Below are positions 34,916 through 45,116 of a DNA stretch of 64,000 nucleotides, piece by piece. The DNA lies in contig JAJAGP010001344.1 of the NCBI GenBank assembly GCA_025084515.1, positions 89,501 through 153,500 on the forward strand. Direction: 5' to 3'. Below the pieces are notes generated by a model. The model worked only from the letters and a program-made list of their open reading frames with translations. It did not search any database and was not told where the DNA came from. Origin of the DNA: Ancistrus triradiatus. Lineage: Eukaryota; Chordata; Actinopteri; Siluriformes; Loricariidae. The first letter of the stretch is position 1. The number at the start of each line of letters is the position of its first letter. The position numbers and the translations under genes are program-made.

Positions 34916-36039
34916 GTGAGTGGTGACACGTTGAAGACATCGATCAGTAAAGAGTTGGGTTCTTTTTTTTTTTTTTTTAACTCTAGTGACTGTTATCAGT
35001 CATTGTCAACATGTGAATAAAAACTCCCAGGTTAATTGCCCAGACTGCAGTGGAAACAGAGGTTGGTAATAGTTGCCGATTGTCCTTTTGCAATGTTAAA
35101 TTGGTTTATTAAGAGTTGAACAGTTGTCTGAGGTCACAAAGAGGTTCATATTGGCTTATTTTATGTGTGTAGGTGAAGGTATGTGTTTAGACCTATGCGT
35201 CATCAAGTAATTTAGACTCGCAGTACTGCGCAAGTCTTAGGCCGCCTTTAGATTAGAAATACCATTGTTTTAGCAATGGTATGATGACCATATATAATTA
35301 TTTTTCAGTCTCTTTATTAGAATAATCACAATATGTGGAATCTCTTGTTCGTACCATGATACACTTCCACAAACGTGTTGTGAAGAGCAGACTTTGATAG
35401 ATCCCTGATCTTTAAACAAAACAGGGTGCCCACTCACACCTGACTGTCATCCCGTTGATTGAAAACCCCTGACTCTAATTTCACCTTCAAATTAACTGCT
35501 AATGCTAGAGGTTCACATACTTTTGGCACTCACTAATATGTAATATTGGATCATTTTCCTCCATAAATAAATGACCAAGTATAATATTTTTGTCTCATTT
35601 GTTTAACTGGGTCTCTTTATCTACTTTTAGGACTTGTGTGAAAATCTGATGATGTTTTAGGTCATATTTATGCAGAAATATAGAAAACTCTAAAGGGTTC
35701 ACAAACTTTCAAGCACCACTGTATATTACATATGTTGCTATATTGCTAATGAAACAACTCTAGTGGTGGCCTATGACTTTTGCACAGCACTATAATTCCA
35801 AAATGTATTATTTATGTTTTGTTTTGTTTTTTGTTTTTTTTTGCTTGGAGTTATTTCTGCAATAATAAAGATTTTTTTGTAATTTTTTTCTGTTTTCTAC
35901 TGGTTTTACGAATGCAAAATGGACCAGGAACAGGAATTAATGGTCCTATGTGTTACGCAATATGGCATTCACAGGTTGTGTGTGGATATAAACAATGTGA
36001 GTAGAGTGTGAGATAACAGAAGTGTGTTGTGTCTCTCAG
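34916..36039 (+). other. srgap1 intron 10
   Basis: Half of it is a nested pair of Tc1 remnants (35221-35792). The rest, including 35793-36039, shows T runs and nothing else. Confidence 0.7.
35221..35792. mobile_element. Nested Tc1-like remnants
   Basis: Outer element: left CAGTACTGCGCAAGTCTTAG, right the inverse GGTGGCCTATGACTTTTGCA then CAGCACTATA (same family as 31828 and 45395). Inside, about 35310-35722, lies the 3' part of a different Tc1 family ending AAAGGGTTCACAAACTTTCA then AGCACCACTGTA. Confidence 0.65.
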
Positions 36040-36174
36040 GTAATGACCCCCTGGCAGATGATGAGGATAACCATGACATTAACTCTGTGGCTGGAGTACT
36101 TAAACTCTACTTCCGTGGCCTGGAGAACCCCCTGTTTCCAAAAGAGAGGTTTAATGACCTAATCTCCTGCATCA
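36040..36174 (+). CDS. srgap1: srgap1 exon 11 of window: RhoGAP core
   Basis: One hundred and thirty-five nt, phase 1 in and out. It encodes (G)NDPLADDEDNHDINSVAG, then VLKLYFRGLENPLFPKERF and NDLISCI. The KLYFRGLENPL segment is the conserved RhoGAP block with the Lys (AAA, 36102-36104) that helps position the GTPase. Acceptor CTCAG, donor GTAAGT. Confidence 0.95.
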
Positions 36175-36394
36175 GTAAGTAAATACTGCTCACCTGCCGA
36201 ACACAAACATGTGTTTAAGATGAAGGATTAAGGGGAGTAACTGGGCATAGTAGCTATCCAGTTAGGGAGCACAAATCATAAATTGTGAATCAGCTCGCCA
36301 ACAGGGCAGGTGACTAGTCCAGTATACTTATCCAGTCTAGTGTTTGGGTGGAAACTTAACAGTAGTATTCATGTCCAGATGTAGGAATCTTGAG

Positions 36395-36500
36395 TTGCTG
36401 TAGTCCATAAACAGAGCCGCACAAAACAGTAGATCTCTGTCCATTAAGCTTTTGCTTGCTAGCAGGTAGGGGTGTGCGATATAGAAAAATTATATTAAAT
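36395..36500. repeat. Local repeat, copy 1
   Basis: TAGTCCATAAACAGAGCCGC, ATCTCTGTCCATTAAGCTTT and GCAGGTAGGGGTGTGCGATA also occur, diverged, at 37500-37660. The phrase AGGGGTGTGCGATAT recurs at 60361 and looks like a transposon terminus. Confidence 0.65.
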
Positions 36501-37221
36501 ATAAAACATTATATGTTTATAACCATATTATTATGACGATACATTGGCATCTTGGGTCTGAATATTCAAAAGCTGTTTGAGCCCGTCCCTCCCAACCACC
36601 TCAGTTGGCGTTGTGTCTTTTGCGTTGGTGACCGCATTTGGTGACAGGTTTGCCAAGTGTGTTTTCATGCTTGTACCTTGGCTGGTTTAAGCCTGTCATG
36701 GAAGCTGACATCCGAACTTTGTCATAATATTCATATTCTGCACAGTGGTTAGTTCACAGATGGTGAAATAAGTTAGTTGTCAAGCTGTGTTTAATGCCAG
36801 CTGACTTCTGCTGTAGATTGCAGATCTTTTAAAAAACGTCTATCTTTTCAAAACCAAACCACCTCCACACGAGTGAGGATTAATTCTTACGACGTAGACT
36901 GCAAAGTTGGAGCAGTTTCTTCACTTCTTTTTAACTTCAGTCATGCACTTTTAGGTAGAACTCTAGCTTGAGCTGTGGTGCTAGCACGCATACATGGCGC
37001 AGTGAACCCATAGGTGAGTTTTGACATTTTTTTTATAGAAAGCAGGGTTTTGTTTCTTATAGCCAGAAGAAACCCATGATGACGTCTGTTCTAGTGGCCT
37101 CCTGAGGCAATGCCAATTAGGAACACTCATTAACTCAAACACATTGATCTGCTTTGTCCTGGACACCCCCAGACTAATGCTTTAGCCAGGCCTGAATTCT
37201 GTGCTGTTTTCTTGTTTGAAC

Positions 37222-37480
37222 TCCAAATCAGAAAAAAGGGATGGTATTGCAAAAAAAAAAAAAGTGTTTCTTACATTTGCTTTGACTTTTATTTCACTGA
37301 ATGCAAGATGTTTCATGTTCTGTCTGGTCAAATTTATTTCATTTCTTAATAACCATTCATTACTGCATTTCAGCACGTTCCAACAAAAGTTGGGATGGCA
37401 ATATTTAGGGCTTGTAATGAGGTAAAGAAAATGAAGTAGTTGTGATTTCAAACAGGTGATGTCAACAAAACAAATCAGTA
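37222..37480 (+). mobile_element. Tc1-like 5' arm
   Basis: CCAAATCAGAAAAAAGGGAT, GCACGTTCCAACAAAAGTTG and AAACAGGTGATGTCAAC match the 5' part of the 26139 element. An A run of 13 lies inside. Confidence 0.7.
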
Positions 37481-37499
37481 CATTGAAACTGCTGATGAT

Positions 37500-37660
37500 T
37501 CTTGGAGTCCATAAAGAGAGCCACACAATAAATTAGATCTGTCCATTAGGCTTTGGCTTTTAAAGTTAACAAGTTGCAAGCTTCAGTTACAGCAGTAAGA
37601 TGTATGATGTCACCAAAAAATATTTCTAGCAGGTAGGAGTGTGCGATGTAGAAGAAAAAA
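37500..37660. repeat. Local repeat, copy 2
   Basis: Diverged copy of 36395-36500: GAGTCCATAAAGAGAGCCAC, CTGTCCATTAGGCTTTGGCT, GCAGGTAGGAGTGTGCGATG. Confidence 0.65.
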
Positions 37661-37784
37661 TCTTGGTATTTGATACTTGATATATAGGACTGAAATATGT
37701 AAATCCCTTCCTAAATTGTTTTGAGAAACGTTGTTTTTAAACATTTAAAAAATTTTCTCACACGTTTGTTGACAAAATAGAGGG

Positions 37785-37792
37785 CTCCTGCA
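37785..37792. repeat. Target site duplication (left) of hAT 37793
   Basis: CTCCTGCA, identical to 38810-38817. Eight bases is the hAT hallmark. Confidence 0.92.
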
Positions 37793-38809
37793 TAGGGCTG
37801 CAACAACGAATCGATAAAATCGATAATAATCAATTATTAAGTGTCGATATCGAATTTCATTATTGATTCGTTGTGTCGCATGATTTGTGTCTCTTGCCTT
37901 ATCATATCCGCTTACGTTACTTGCGGCACCGAGCGAGTTGAACGGAGCGAGGCGGAGCCGGCGCGGAATCTTCAAAATAAGTTAGCGTTAAGAATTAAAT
38001 AAATTCTCCAAATGAAACATGACCGACGCAGAGAAGGTGGTTCGGCCTAAGACCTCAAAAGTGTTGGAGCACTTCACGCTTCACACAGCTAAACAATGTG
38101 TAACATGCAAGCTTTGCAAAAGTGATCTGGCACGGGAGCACCCCGGTGCTGATACAGCCCTCGAAACGGAAACATGTTGCAGTCACCGATGATGATGAAG
38201 GGAGCTCAACAACAGCGTAAGTCACCACAATATCCCGAGTTTGTTCCGTTTTGAAGTGAAGAAACGTAACGGTGCACTCGCACTATGGGAACGGGCACAG
38301 CACGTTTGATGCTGTTTTTTGCTTGTTAGCTGGATAATGACAGTGATGGACTTAGCAGAGACAGATATCCTATATTGGATCCTATAAGTCCTATTTATGC
38401 ATTCCTGGTACTTCAACACTGTCTGAGTGTTTATTTTCTGCGGCAGGAAATATAGTCTCTAAAAAGAGAGCCAGCTTTAGCCAGGAGCATGTTGACATGC
38501 TAACATTTTTGGCTTGCAATGCAAAGTTTCTAAAGAAAGAGCGTGAATGAGTTTGTATGTAGTGTTTGCATCAGAGATGCACTTATTTTTCTTTATTGTT
38601 TAATTTGTTATTTTAATTTATTAATGAATTTCATTTATTATTATTCGTTTATTGTAAGCACTTATTTGCTCTGTTATTTAATGTTATATTTCTGAACAAA
38701 GACATGGAAAGGTTTTTTTTTTAAACCCGATTCACCTTAACCCGACCTTAATCGAAAAAATAATCGACCGATTAATCGATTATTAAAATAATCGTTAGTT
38801 GCAGCCCTA
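37793..38809 (+). mobile_element. hAT deletion derivative with perfect 8-bp target duplication
   Basis: 1017 bp. Ends TAGGGCTGCAACAACGAATC and the inverse GTTAGTTGCAGCCCTA. Flanked on both sides by CTCCTGCA (37785-37792 and 38810-38817). ATG at 38019 opens MTDAEKVVRPKTSKVLEHFT with TCKLCKSDLARE, a BED-type zinc finger start. At 38406-38550 the frame SAAGNIVSKKRASFSQEHVD then MLTFLACNAKFLKKERE and a stop is the hAT C-terminal dimerisation region. The catalytic middle is deleted. Confidence 0.92.
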
Positions 38810-38817
38810 CTCCTGCA
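38810..38817. repeat. Target site duplication (right) of hAT 37793
   Basis: CTCCTGCA, identical to 37785-37792. Confidence 0.92.
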
Positions 38818-40552
38818 CATCTTTGCTCTAAAGCTTTTGTACCAAATCATGATTACAGTTGGTTGACATCTCTTTTTCTCACTACTAGTCTGTCCCAACT
38901 TGAAATATCTTGGGTTTATACTGTCTGTAATTATATAGATGTCAAAGAAAATGTAAGAAACACTGTTTTTTTTGTTGTTGCATTTTCCATACCGTCCCAC
39001 CTTTTTCTTCTGATTTGGGCTTGTTTGTTGCTTCTACAAAGGCATTAAGAGCTTAATCATAGCTTCATTCATTCCCAGTTAAACCAGTCAGTGACAGTAC
39101 ACAGGAAATAGACATCGGACGTTGAGTTCTGAAGCATTGTCTGCCTCAGGCTAACAGCACAGCACTGTACTGCAGCGTGTTCAGCCATGCCATTACCACT
39201 TCCACTGGGCTTTGTTCTGGAGTCAATGGCACTTTGTTGGGAACCTAGTTTGAAGAACATAGCGATCGCTTTGTATTGGCTTGAGGGTTTTCTCTGTACT
39301 GAGTAATGTAATAGAAACGTTGTTGTACTATAAAGGGCTGTTTAATGGACCAAAAGAGAGAGTTAATAGCTACCGCTGTAAGTGTGAGAGACGGATGTTT
39401 GGAAGGACCTATGCTTCGATGTGTCACTAGCAGGGTGCTTGTAGCAGTCACTGTGTAGAAGGTCAGTCAGCATGACTGATGGGAATGCCCTGCTGTTTAC
39501 ACATGCCCCGTCTCATCCCCCTGCTGCCAGGTCGCTGACCTGCAACCCAGTCAGCTGCCTCACTCTTACGCTCACGCTTTCGTAGTTATTTTATGTAATG
39601 GTTGTGTATTTATGCATTAAAATGCACAAGTCGCATGCACTCTCTTAAATTAGCATAACTCTCTAAGGCCATATGAATCTTCAAAGAAACTGTTCTGTTT
39701 CTCTATGTTCTAGTTTCTGTCGCTTCCCTTCTCTTTCTTTTTCCGTCATACACAAACGCACTACCTAGGTAATTTCAATCATTTAACGTCCTTGCCCACT
39801 CCACTCTAAATATGTCCAGTCCCAGTTGTTCTAGCTGCCCGTGTGGCAGACGTTTTAGGCTGGGTAGCTGCAGGCTTTCAGCTCGTCCATCTCTCTCTCA
39901 CTGTGAAATATGCGAGGCACACATACAGGCACGTGTAAGACGGAAAAATATGGCATGGCAAATTCCCCATAGCCCATGGCACGGTGGAGGTTTTTTTTTT
40001 AGACATGACATGGCTATTTTAAGCTGCTACAAGCATATGAAAGGATGTGCTGCACAGAGCACAGATTCCATCTCTCAGTGCTTGTGTTCACGGAACAGGA
40101 ACAGACGTCCTGCGGCGCTTGGGTTTGGTCGCTGGTAATTGCTGAATGTTTGCCATCAGATAGGACCGCATTAGAGAACTGCACATCTTGTTCCTTTTAA
40201 TCTGCCAGCGTGGCATCGCGGGGAAGTGGTCACTAGGAGAGATGGCATTTAAAGAAATTAGATCCTGGGCAATCTTTAATAGAGCTGTTTATAGATCCTT
40301 GGGTTGCCAGTCTGTATCAAGCTCAAGGCTGATTTATTAATTATAGGCCGTGAAGCTGAAGACCTAATTTCCTGCTCTATTAAGTTTTATTAAGGCTGTG
40401 GAGGAGGTGCAGAGAAGCTGATTATATTATTAGATTTGTGCTCGTGAACTGCTTCATTTATTAATCCTTACCTTCCATAAATAGACTTGGGTATGTTATG
40501 GAGTGCTGCATTTTGGGCTGTATCTGTGCACCCTTTAGTTTTAAACACACAC

Positions 40553-41425
40553 TACACAACCAAAGGTATGTGGATACCCCTTTTAATTTATGGGTGTGGC
40601 CATTTCAACCCTGTAATCTCCAAAAACAAACATTGAGTCTCACAGAAAGCTTGGAACTGTCAAAGGACACCACCTTGGAACTGTCAAAGGACCTGTAACT
40701 AAATGAAAACATCTGAGGAGCATTTTTGCAGTTCTTAGAACTGTTGTAGAAAGTGCCCATTTTTTTGGAACTATTGTAGTTCCTAGAACGCTGTTTAGCT
40801 CCTACTTCAAGGTAGGGAGTTTTTTCAGCACATTGGAATCCTGAGTGACGTAGGAATGCAGTGAATGGTCCAGACGTGGTAACACAACTTTATAGTGATT
40901 GGTCTGTGTAGAGCTCAGCAACAATAAAGGTTTAAATATACTTACACCTGTAGCCATATTAGACTCCATCATGTTTAAGCATCTCAAAATCCATGAAGAA
41001 ATGGTTTAGTATGGAAGCCTCAGCTTCAACACCGTCTATCACTTTCTGTGCTTCTGCGACTACGAACCAGGTCTTATCCTCCACCCAAGGAGGTTGGTTC
41101 CCTTTTTGAGTCTTGGTCCTCCCATAACACTTAGGGAGTTTTTCCCTGCCACTGTCGCCCTAGACTTGCTCAATTTGGGATTGGACGTAGATATTAGGAG
41201 ATAATCTAAACTTGTAAAGTTGCTTTGAGACAATGCTCCATTGTAAAAAGCGCTATATAAATAGATCTGACTTGACTTGACTTACCGCCCAACATCCGTG
41301 ATGCTCTTGTTCCTGAACGGAGTGAATCCTTGAGGCCATTTTTCAAACTATAGTGCAAAGCCTCCTCAACAGAAACTTTGAATTAGTGCCTGGTTTTGGA
41401 TTTGATGTTTGGATACCAGACGTGC
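40553..41425 (+). mobile_element. Tc1-like remnant with an insertion
   Basis: Left end ACCAAAGGTATGTGGATACC. The right part from about 41283 (GCCCAACATCCGTGATGCTC, AACAGAAACTTTGAATTAGT) matches the 3' coding end of the same family as 46826. Between them, 41030-41285 is an inserted retroposon tail. Confidence 0.65.
41030..41285 (+). mobile_element. Retroposon 3' tail with TTGAC repeats
   Basis: GGGAGTTTTTCCCTGCCACT, GCTTTGAGACAATGCTCCAT, AAAGCGCTATATAAATAG and finally (TGACT)n. A second, shorter copy lies at 59290-59440. Common in fish as the 3' end of a non-LTR or SINE element; family not assigned. Confidence 0.65.
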
Positions 41426-41438
41426 ATATTATTTTCCC

Positions 41439-41446
41439 CTACCAAC
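41439..41446. repeat. Target site duplication (left) of hAT 41447
   Basis: CTACCAAC, identical to 42637-42644. Confidence 0.92.
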
Positions 41447-42636
41447 CAGTGTTAATTTTGTTGACGAATGACTTTCGTCAAAGTTTTTGTCAACGACCCT
41501 TTTTAATCTAACAAAACGAGACGATGACTAAACTAAAATGAATGAAAAATGGCAAAATGAAAATGTTTGGCAGAGATGACATCCAATCAGATCTGACAAG
41601 TTAGAAAAAGATCCAATCATAACTTTAGTAGGCGGGATGAGTTGGGTAGCAATCCAGTCAGTAATGCGGTAAGACCCAGATGTTTGATCTGAACCCAGAA
41701 AGGTCGTGCAAGCTTCACACTATCAACACCTCGGAGAAAGAGGAGAGGCGATGTATGAAGACATTTGTCAATTGATATCAAGGAAATCTAGACCCTGTGT
41801 AAACCGTGTGGGGTTCATCTTCGGTAAAAAAGTTTAAACGACATCTGCAGGCATGTCATCCTGAAACTGCGGTCAAGCTATCAGCACCTAAATGGCAAAT
41901 AAAGTAGGGATTAAAATATCTTTTCAGTTCGTGACATGGGTATATTTTAACTTTGTTCAAAAAGTGTTCATATTATCTTTATCATTAAGGAGTATTCGGG
42001 TAACATAACTCCATTTTATTCTGTAATTATGCATAAATGCATATACAGCATGCACATATATCGGATCTTCAGACCTTATGTTTAATAAAGCTCCTAATAT
42101 ATCATTTATTCTAACTTGATTCCATTCTACAATATCTCACGAGGGTCCACACCGAGTTTGAAGCAGATCTTTGATGGAAATGATGAGTTTTGGTGACCAC
42201 TTTACTGTATAATGTTATTATAGTGTATGCATACAGACCTGAGCTTATATCTTAATTAGATCTTATAATACATCATTCCTTTAAACTTGATTCTATTTTA
42301 GAATATCTGCTGAATGTCCACAACGAGTTTTGAAGCAGATCTATATTGGAAATTTTGACTGATAGCCACTTTAATGTCTACTTTTATTATCAATGCATGC
42401 ATGTACATGTTTCATCATCAAAGGGAAATGTTAATGAATTTACGTATTGCAACGTTTACATTTCTTATTTTAGTCGACTAAAGTTACGATTTAGTTTACT
42501 ATAATCTTAGTATAATTAGTCGACAAAAACTAGACTAAAACTAAAAACAATTCAGATGACTAAATTTTGACTAAAACTAAACTAATAAGGACTATAACTA
42601 AACCTAATTTAAAATTTGCTGTCAAAATTAACACTG
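41447..42636 (+). mobile_element. hAT deletion derivative with perfect 8-bp target duplication
   Basis: 1190 bp with ends CAGTGTTAATTTTGTTGACG and the inverse CTGTCAAAATTAACACTG, flanked by CTACCAAC on both sides. Near 41788-41865 a broken plus frame reads CKPCGVHLR, then a frameshift, then KRHLQACHPET, the remains of a BED zinc finger (C-x2-C ... H-x4-H). The rest is AT-rich, with no transposase core. Confidence 0.9.
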
Positions 42637-42644
42637 CTACCAAC
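42637..42644. repeat. Target site duplication (right) of hAT 41447
   Basis: CTACCAAC, identical to 41439-41446. Confidence 0.92.
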
Positions 42645-43542
42645 AATAATCCAGTGTTGAGTAGGAAGTCCCTTTTGCAGCAATCCATCGTTCCCTTTCT
42701 GGATTAGTAGAATCGTTCAAATGCAACTTGGTCTGTTTGCAATAGTTATATCATCATCACAGATTTCTGAAATAGCAACCATTCTGCAGTGCCCATTTGT
42801 TCAGAAAGTACAAAATTTTGCATCTGTGATTCAGAACTTGCTCAGCAGTGCTAGTATATACAAAAGGGACCATGTGTTTACACTATGATGTCTATTGTGT
42901 CTGTGCATATTCATCGTGGATGCTGACTCACCAGCAGTACGTTATCTCAGGATCATAAATCAGAGCGAAATGGCCGTTAAGACTTTATTCATAGCAGGTG
43001 TGGGGTCATCAGTGAGTGGCCACATTCAGATGGAGAAGTGAAATTAGATATGCAGAGCTGCTCATATGCCGTGACTGACACATTTTAGTGTGAGGACGGG
43101 ACTGAGTAATCATCCATGAATGTCACAAACTGAGAATGTTACTCTTCTGTCCTCCTAGCTTTTCCACAGGCCAGAACATTAGTTCTATTGAAGATAGTGT
43201 TGTTTAAACAGCCGGCCATTTTCAATAATGAGATTCCAGTTCGCGTTGGTTGCGAATGGCATGGAATTAAACAATTCAAAGCATAAAGCTTGGGCTGTAA
43301 CCGATGGTTGGTGTGTCTGTCTGTCTCTCTCTTGCCTTGCTATTCTTATGAAGACCGTATATCCTTACAATGACAGTGGCAATTTTGGCTTGTGAGGACA
43401 GTTTTGTCAGTCCTCGCTTCATTAATTCCTATTTTTTAATACTAAAACAAATCTTTATTTGAAAAACCAAAAGAACTATAAGAATTTGCTTTAGGTTACT
43501 CAGGTAAAGGTTAGGGTTAGGTGTAGGTGTAGCGTTAATTAC

Positions 43543-43737
43543 ATTTACATTTACAGCATTTAGCAGACGCCCTTATCCAGAGCGACTTATAATTGATACA
43601 ATCTTACAATCCAAGCAATTGTGGGTTAAGGGTCTTGCTCAAGGACCCAACAGTGGCAGCTTGGCAGATGTGGGATTTGAACCCTGGACCTTATGGTCCA
43701 GAGTCCAGTACCTTAACCGCTAGGCCACCACAGTCAC
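43543..43737 (-). mobile_element. tRNA-derived SINE with 7-bp target duplication
   Basis: Minus orientation, nearly full length: ATTTACATTTACAGCATTTA, core GGGTCTTGCTCAAGGACC, B box GGATTTGAACCC, head TAGGCCACCACAGTC. Flanked by TAATTAC at 43536-43542 and 43738-43744, so it inserted into the tandem unit. Confidence 0.85.
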
Positions 43738-43803
43738 TAATTACCTGCAGTAATCAATGGGATGAATGGTTGTCAACAGAAAGTCCTCATGTGTTATAGT
43801 GAG

Positions 43804-43805
<2 letters not shown>

Positions 43806-43870
<65 letters not shown>
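43806..43870. repeat. (GT)n microsatellite, about 32 units
   Basis: Uninterrupted GT for 65 bp, followed directly by ACACACACATACACC, so the two arms can pair. Confidence 0.97.
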
Positions 43871-43873
<3 letters not shown>

Positions 43874-44060
43874 ACACACATACACCTGTCTTGCTATACT
43901 TGCGAGAACTAAATGTCCTTACAATGACAGGAAAACCTGGAATTTTCACTTGAGGGCCATTTATTCCATCCTCACTAAGTGCTTTTTAAAAAATAAAAAT
44001 TGCAACTTTTTTTTTTGAAAACCAAAAGAGCCAAAAGATTGGCGTCAGGCTACTGAGGTT

Positions 44061-44135
44061 TTGTGTGTGTGTCTGTGTGTCTGTGTGTGTCTGTGTGTGT
44101 GTGTGTGAGAGACAGAGAGAGACAGAGAGAACCAT
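44061..44135. repeat. Imperfect TG then GAGA microsatellite
   Basis: GTGTGTGTGTCTGTGTGTCT and so on, passing into GAGAGACAGAGAGAGACAGA. Confidence 0.9.
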
Positions 44136-45010
44136 GTATGTATTACATTGTGGGGACCAGCCCCACCATGAAAGAAAGCTCTGACATTTTGACATGGTGG
44201 GGGGACATTGCTGGTATAAAAGACATAAAAACTTTTATAAAAAAAACTGCGCATTTCTTTTGAAAAACCAAAAGATTCAAAACTTTTGCTTTAGGTTACT
44301 GTGGTTAAGGCAGGGTTAGGGGTAAGTGTAGGTGTAGCGTTAATTACCTACAGTGATCATTATGTCAATGGAAGGTCCCCACAATGATAGAGAAACAAAC
44401 GTGTCTGTGTGAGAGACAGACACACAGACAGACAGAGATGGTGTGTGTGAGTGATAGATCAGCAATGTGAACTTGTTTGACCCTTATGCGTCAGTATGGG
44501 TATAAGAAGTAGACCAGATGGCTACAGCCAGCTCCAAGTGTGGCAGCCAGAGCAAGTACATAGAATACTTTATGACTGGTTTCATTTTTTAAAAATGATT
44601 TGCAGCAATAGTGACATGCCAGGCTGATTCCTATTGTGTGGCATGTTCCGTGTCGTACTTGTGTGTCATAAAGTTAATGTGTAATAGAACCAGTAATTAT
44701 TATGTCACGTATGCAGTTACATGTCGATGCTGATGACTCATGCAACTCCTCCACACTCTAGGACTCCAGATTAATAATGTCAAAAGCAGAGCTTCAATGC
44801 TGCCAGAGGCTCTGCTTTTAAGTCACACCATGCTGTGGGACTTAACTCCAAAGCCTGCTCTCATGAGTCAGGGCTGATTGCATATTCAGCTGTCTCTAAA
44901 CCCCGAAACTTGACTTCTTAACCGGGATTTTGTGCTTGTTCTTTCAAAACTTCTTAACCCTTCTATTTTGGTGTAAAGTGGGTACCTCTCTCTCTTTGTG
45001 ACTGTCACAG

Positions 45011-45116
45011 GAATAGAGAACCTGTACGAGCGAGCTTTGTACATAAGGAAGATCCTCCTGACAGTTCCCAGATCTGTGCTCATCGTCATGCGCTACCTCT
45101 TTGCTTTTCTCAACCA
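45011..45116 (+). CDS. srgap1: srgap1 exon 12 of window: RhoGAP helices
   Basis: One hundred and six nt. GA completes an Arg codon, then 34 codons give IENLYERALYIRKILLTVPR and SVLIVMRYLFAFLN, and CA opens a His codon. Acceptor GTCACAG, donor GTAAGT. It follows the longest intron of the window (8.8 kb), which carries two hAT elements. LPRSVLIVMRYLFAFLNHL is the conserved RhoGAP helix; here the first residue is V instead of L before P. Confidence 0.94.

Larger units (their letters stand above)
37665..39024 (-). mobile_element. Tc1-like fragment, split by a hAT insertion
   Basis: Minus orientation. The right part (38818-39024) is the 5' arm of the 26139 family (inverse of CCCAAATCAGAAGAAAAAGG). 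The left part (about 37665-37792) continues it: on the minus strand GAGCAAAGATGTGCAGGAGC runs on into CAACGTTTCTCAAAACAATT and AAGGGATTTACATATTT, colinear with 26455-26545. The hAT at 37793-38809 interrupts it. Confidence 0.75.
43316..44410. repeat. Tandem array of about three 300-bp units with TG runs
   Basis: Units share GAAAAACCAAAAGA, TTGCTTTAGGTTACT, GTAGGTGTAGCGTTAATTAC and CCTTACAATGACAG: near 43360-43542, 43745-44050 and 44150-44400. Unit 1 also has the telomere-like GGTTAGGGTTAGG. A SINE interrupts unit 1/2 at 43543-43737. TG microsatellites sit at the unit joints. Confidence 0.75.
36175..45010 (+). other. srgap1 intron 11 (8.8 kb, the longest)
   Basis: Carries a local repeat pair, nested Tc1/hAT at 37222-39024, a Tc1 with an inserted tail (40553-41425), a second hAT (41447-42636), and a TG-bearing repeat array with an inserted SINE (43316-44410). 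Part 39025-40550 has no recognised repeat; 40180-40490 is discussed as a possible conserved element. Part 42640-43315 and 44411-45010 are featureless. Confidence 0.65.

Noticed and set aside
43503..43530. Interstitial telomere sequence (GGTTAGGGTTAGG)
   Set aside because: Only two TTAGGG units inside a repeated unit whose other copies carry degenerate versions; not a fusion scar.
43806..43870. CRISPR-like regular repeats
   Set aside because: Simple GT microsatellite without spacers; the organism is a vertebrate.
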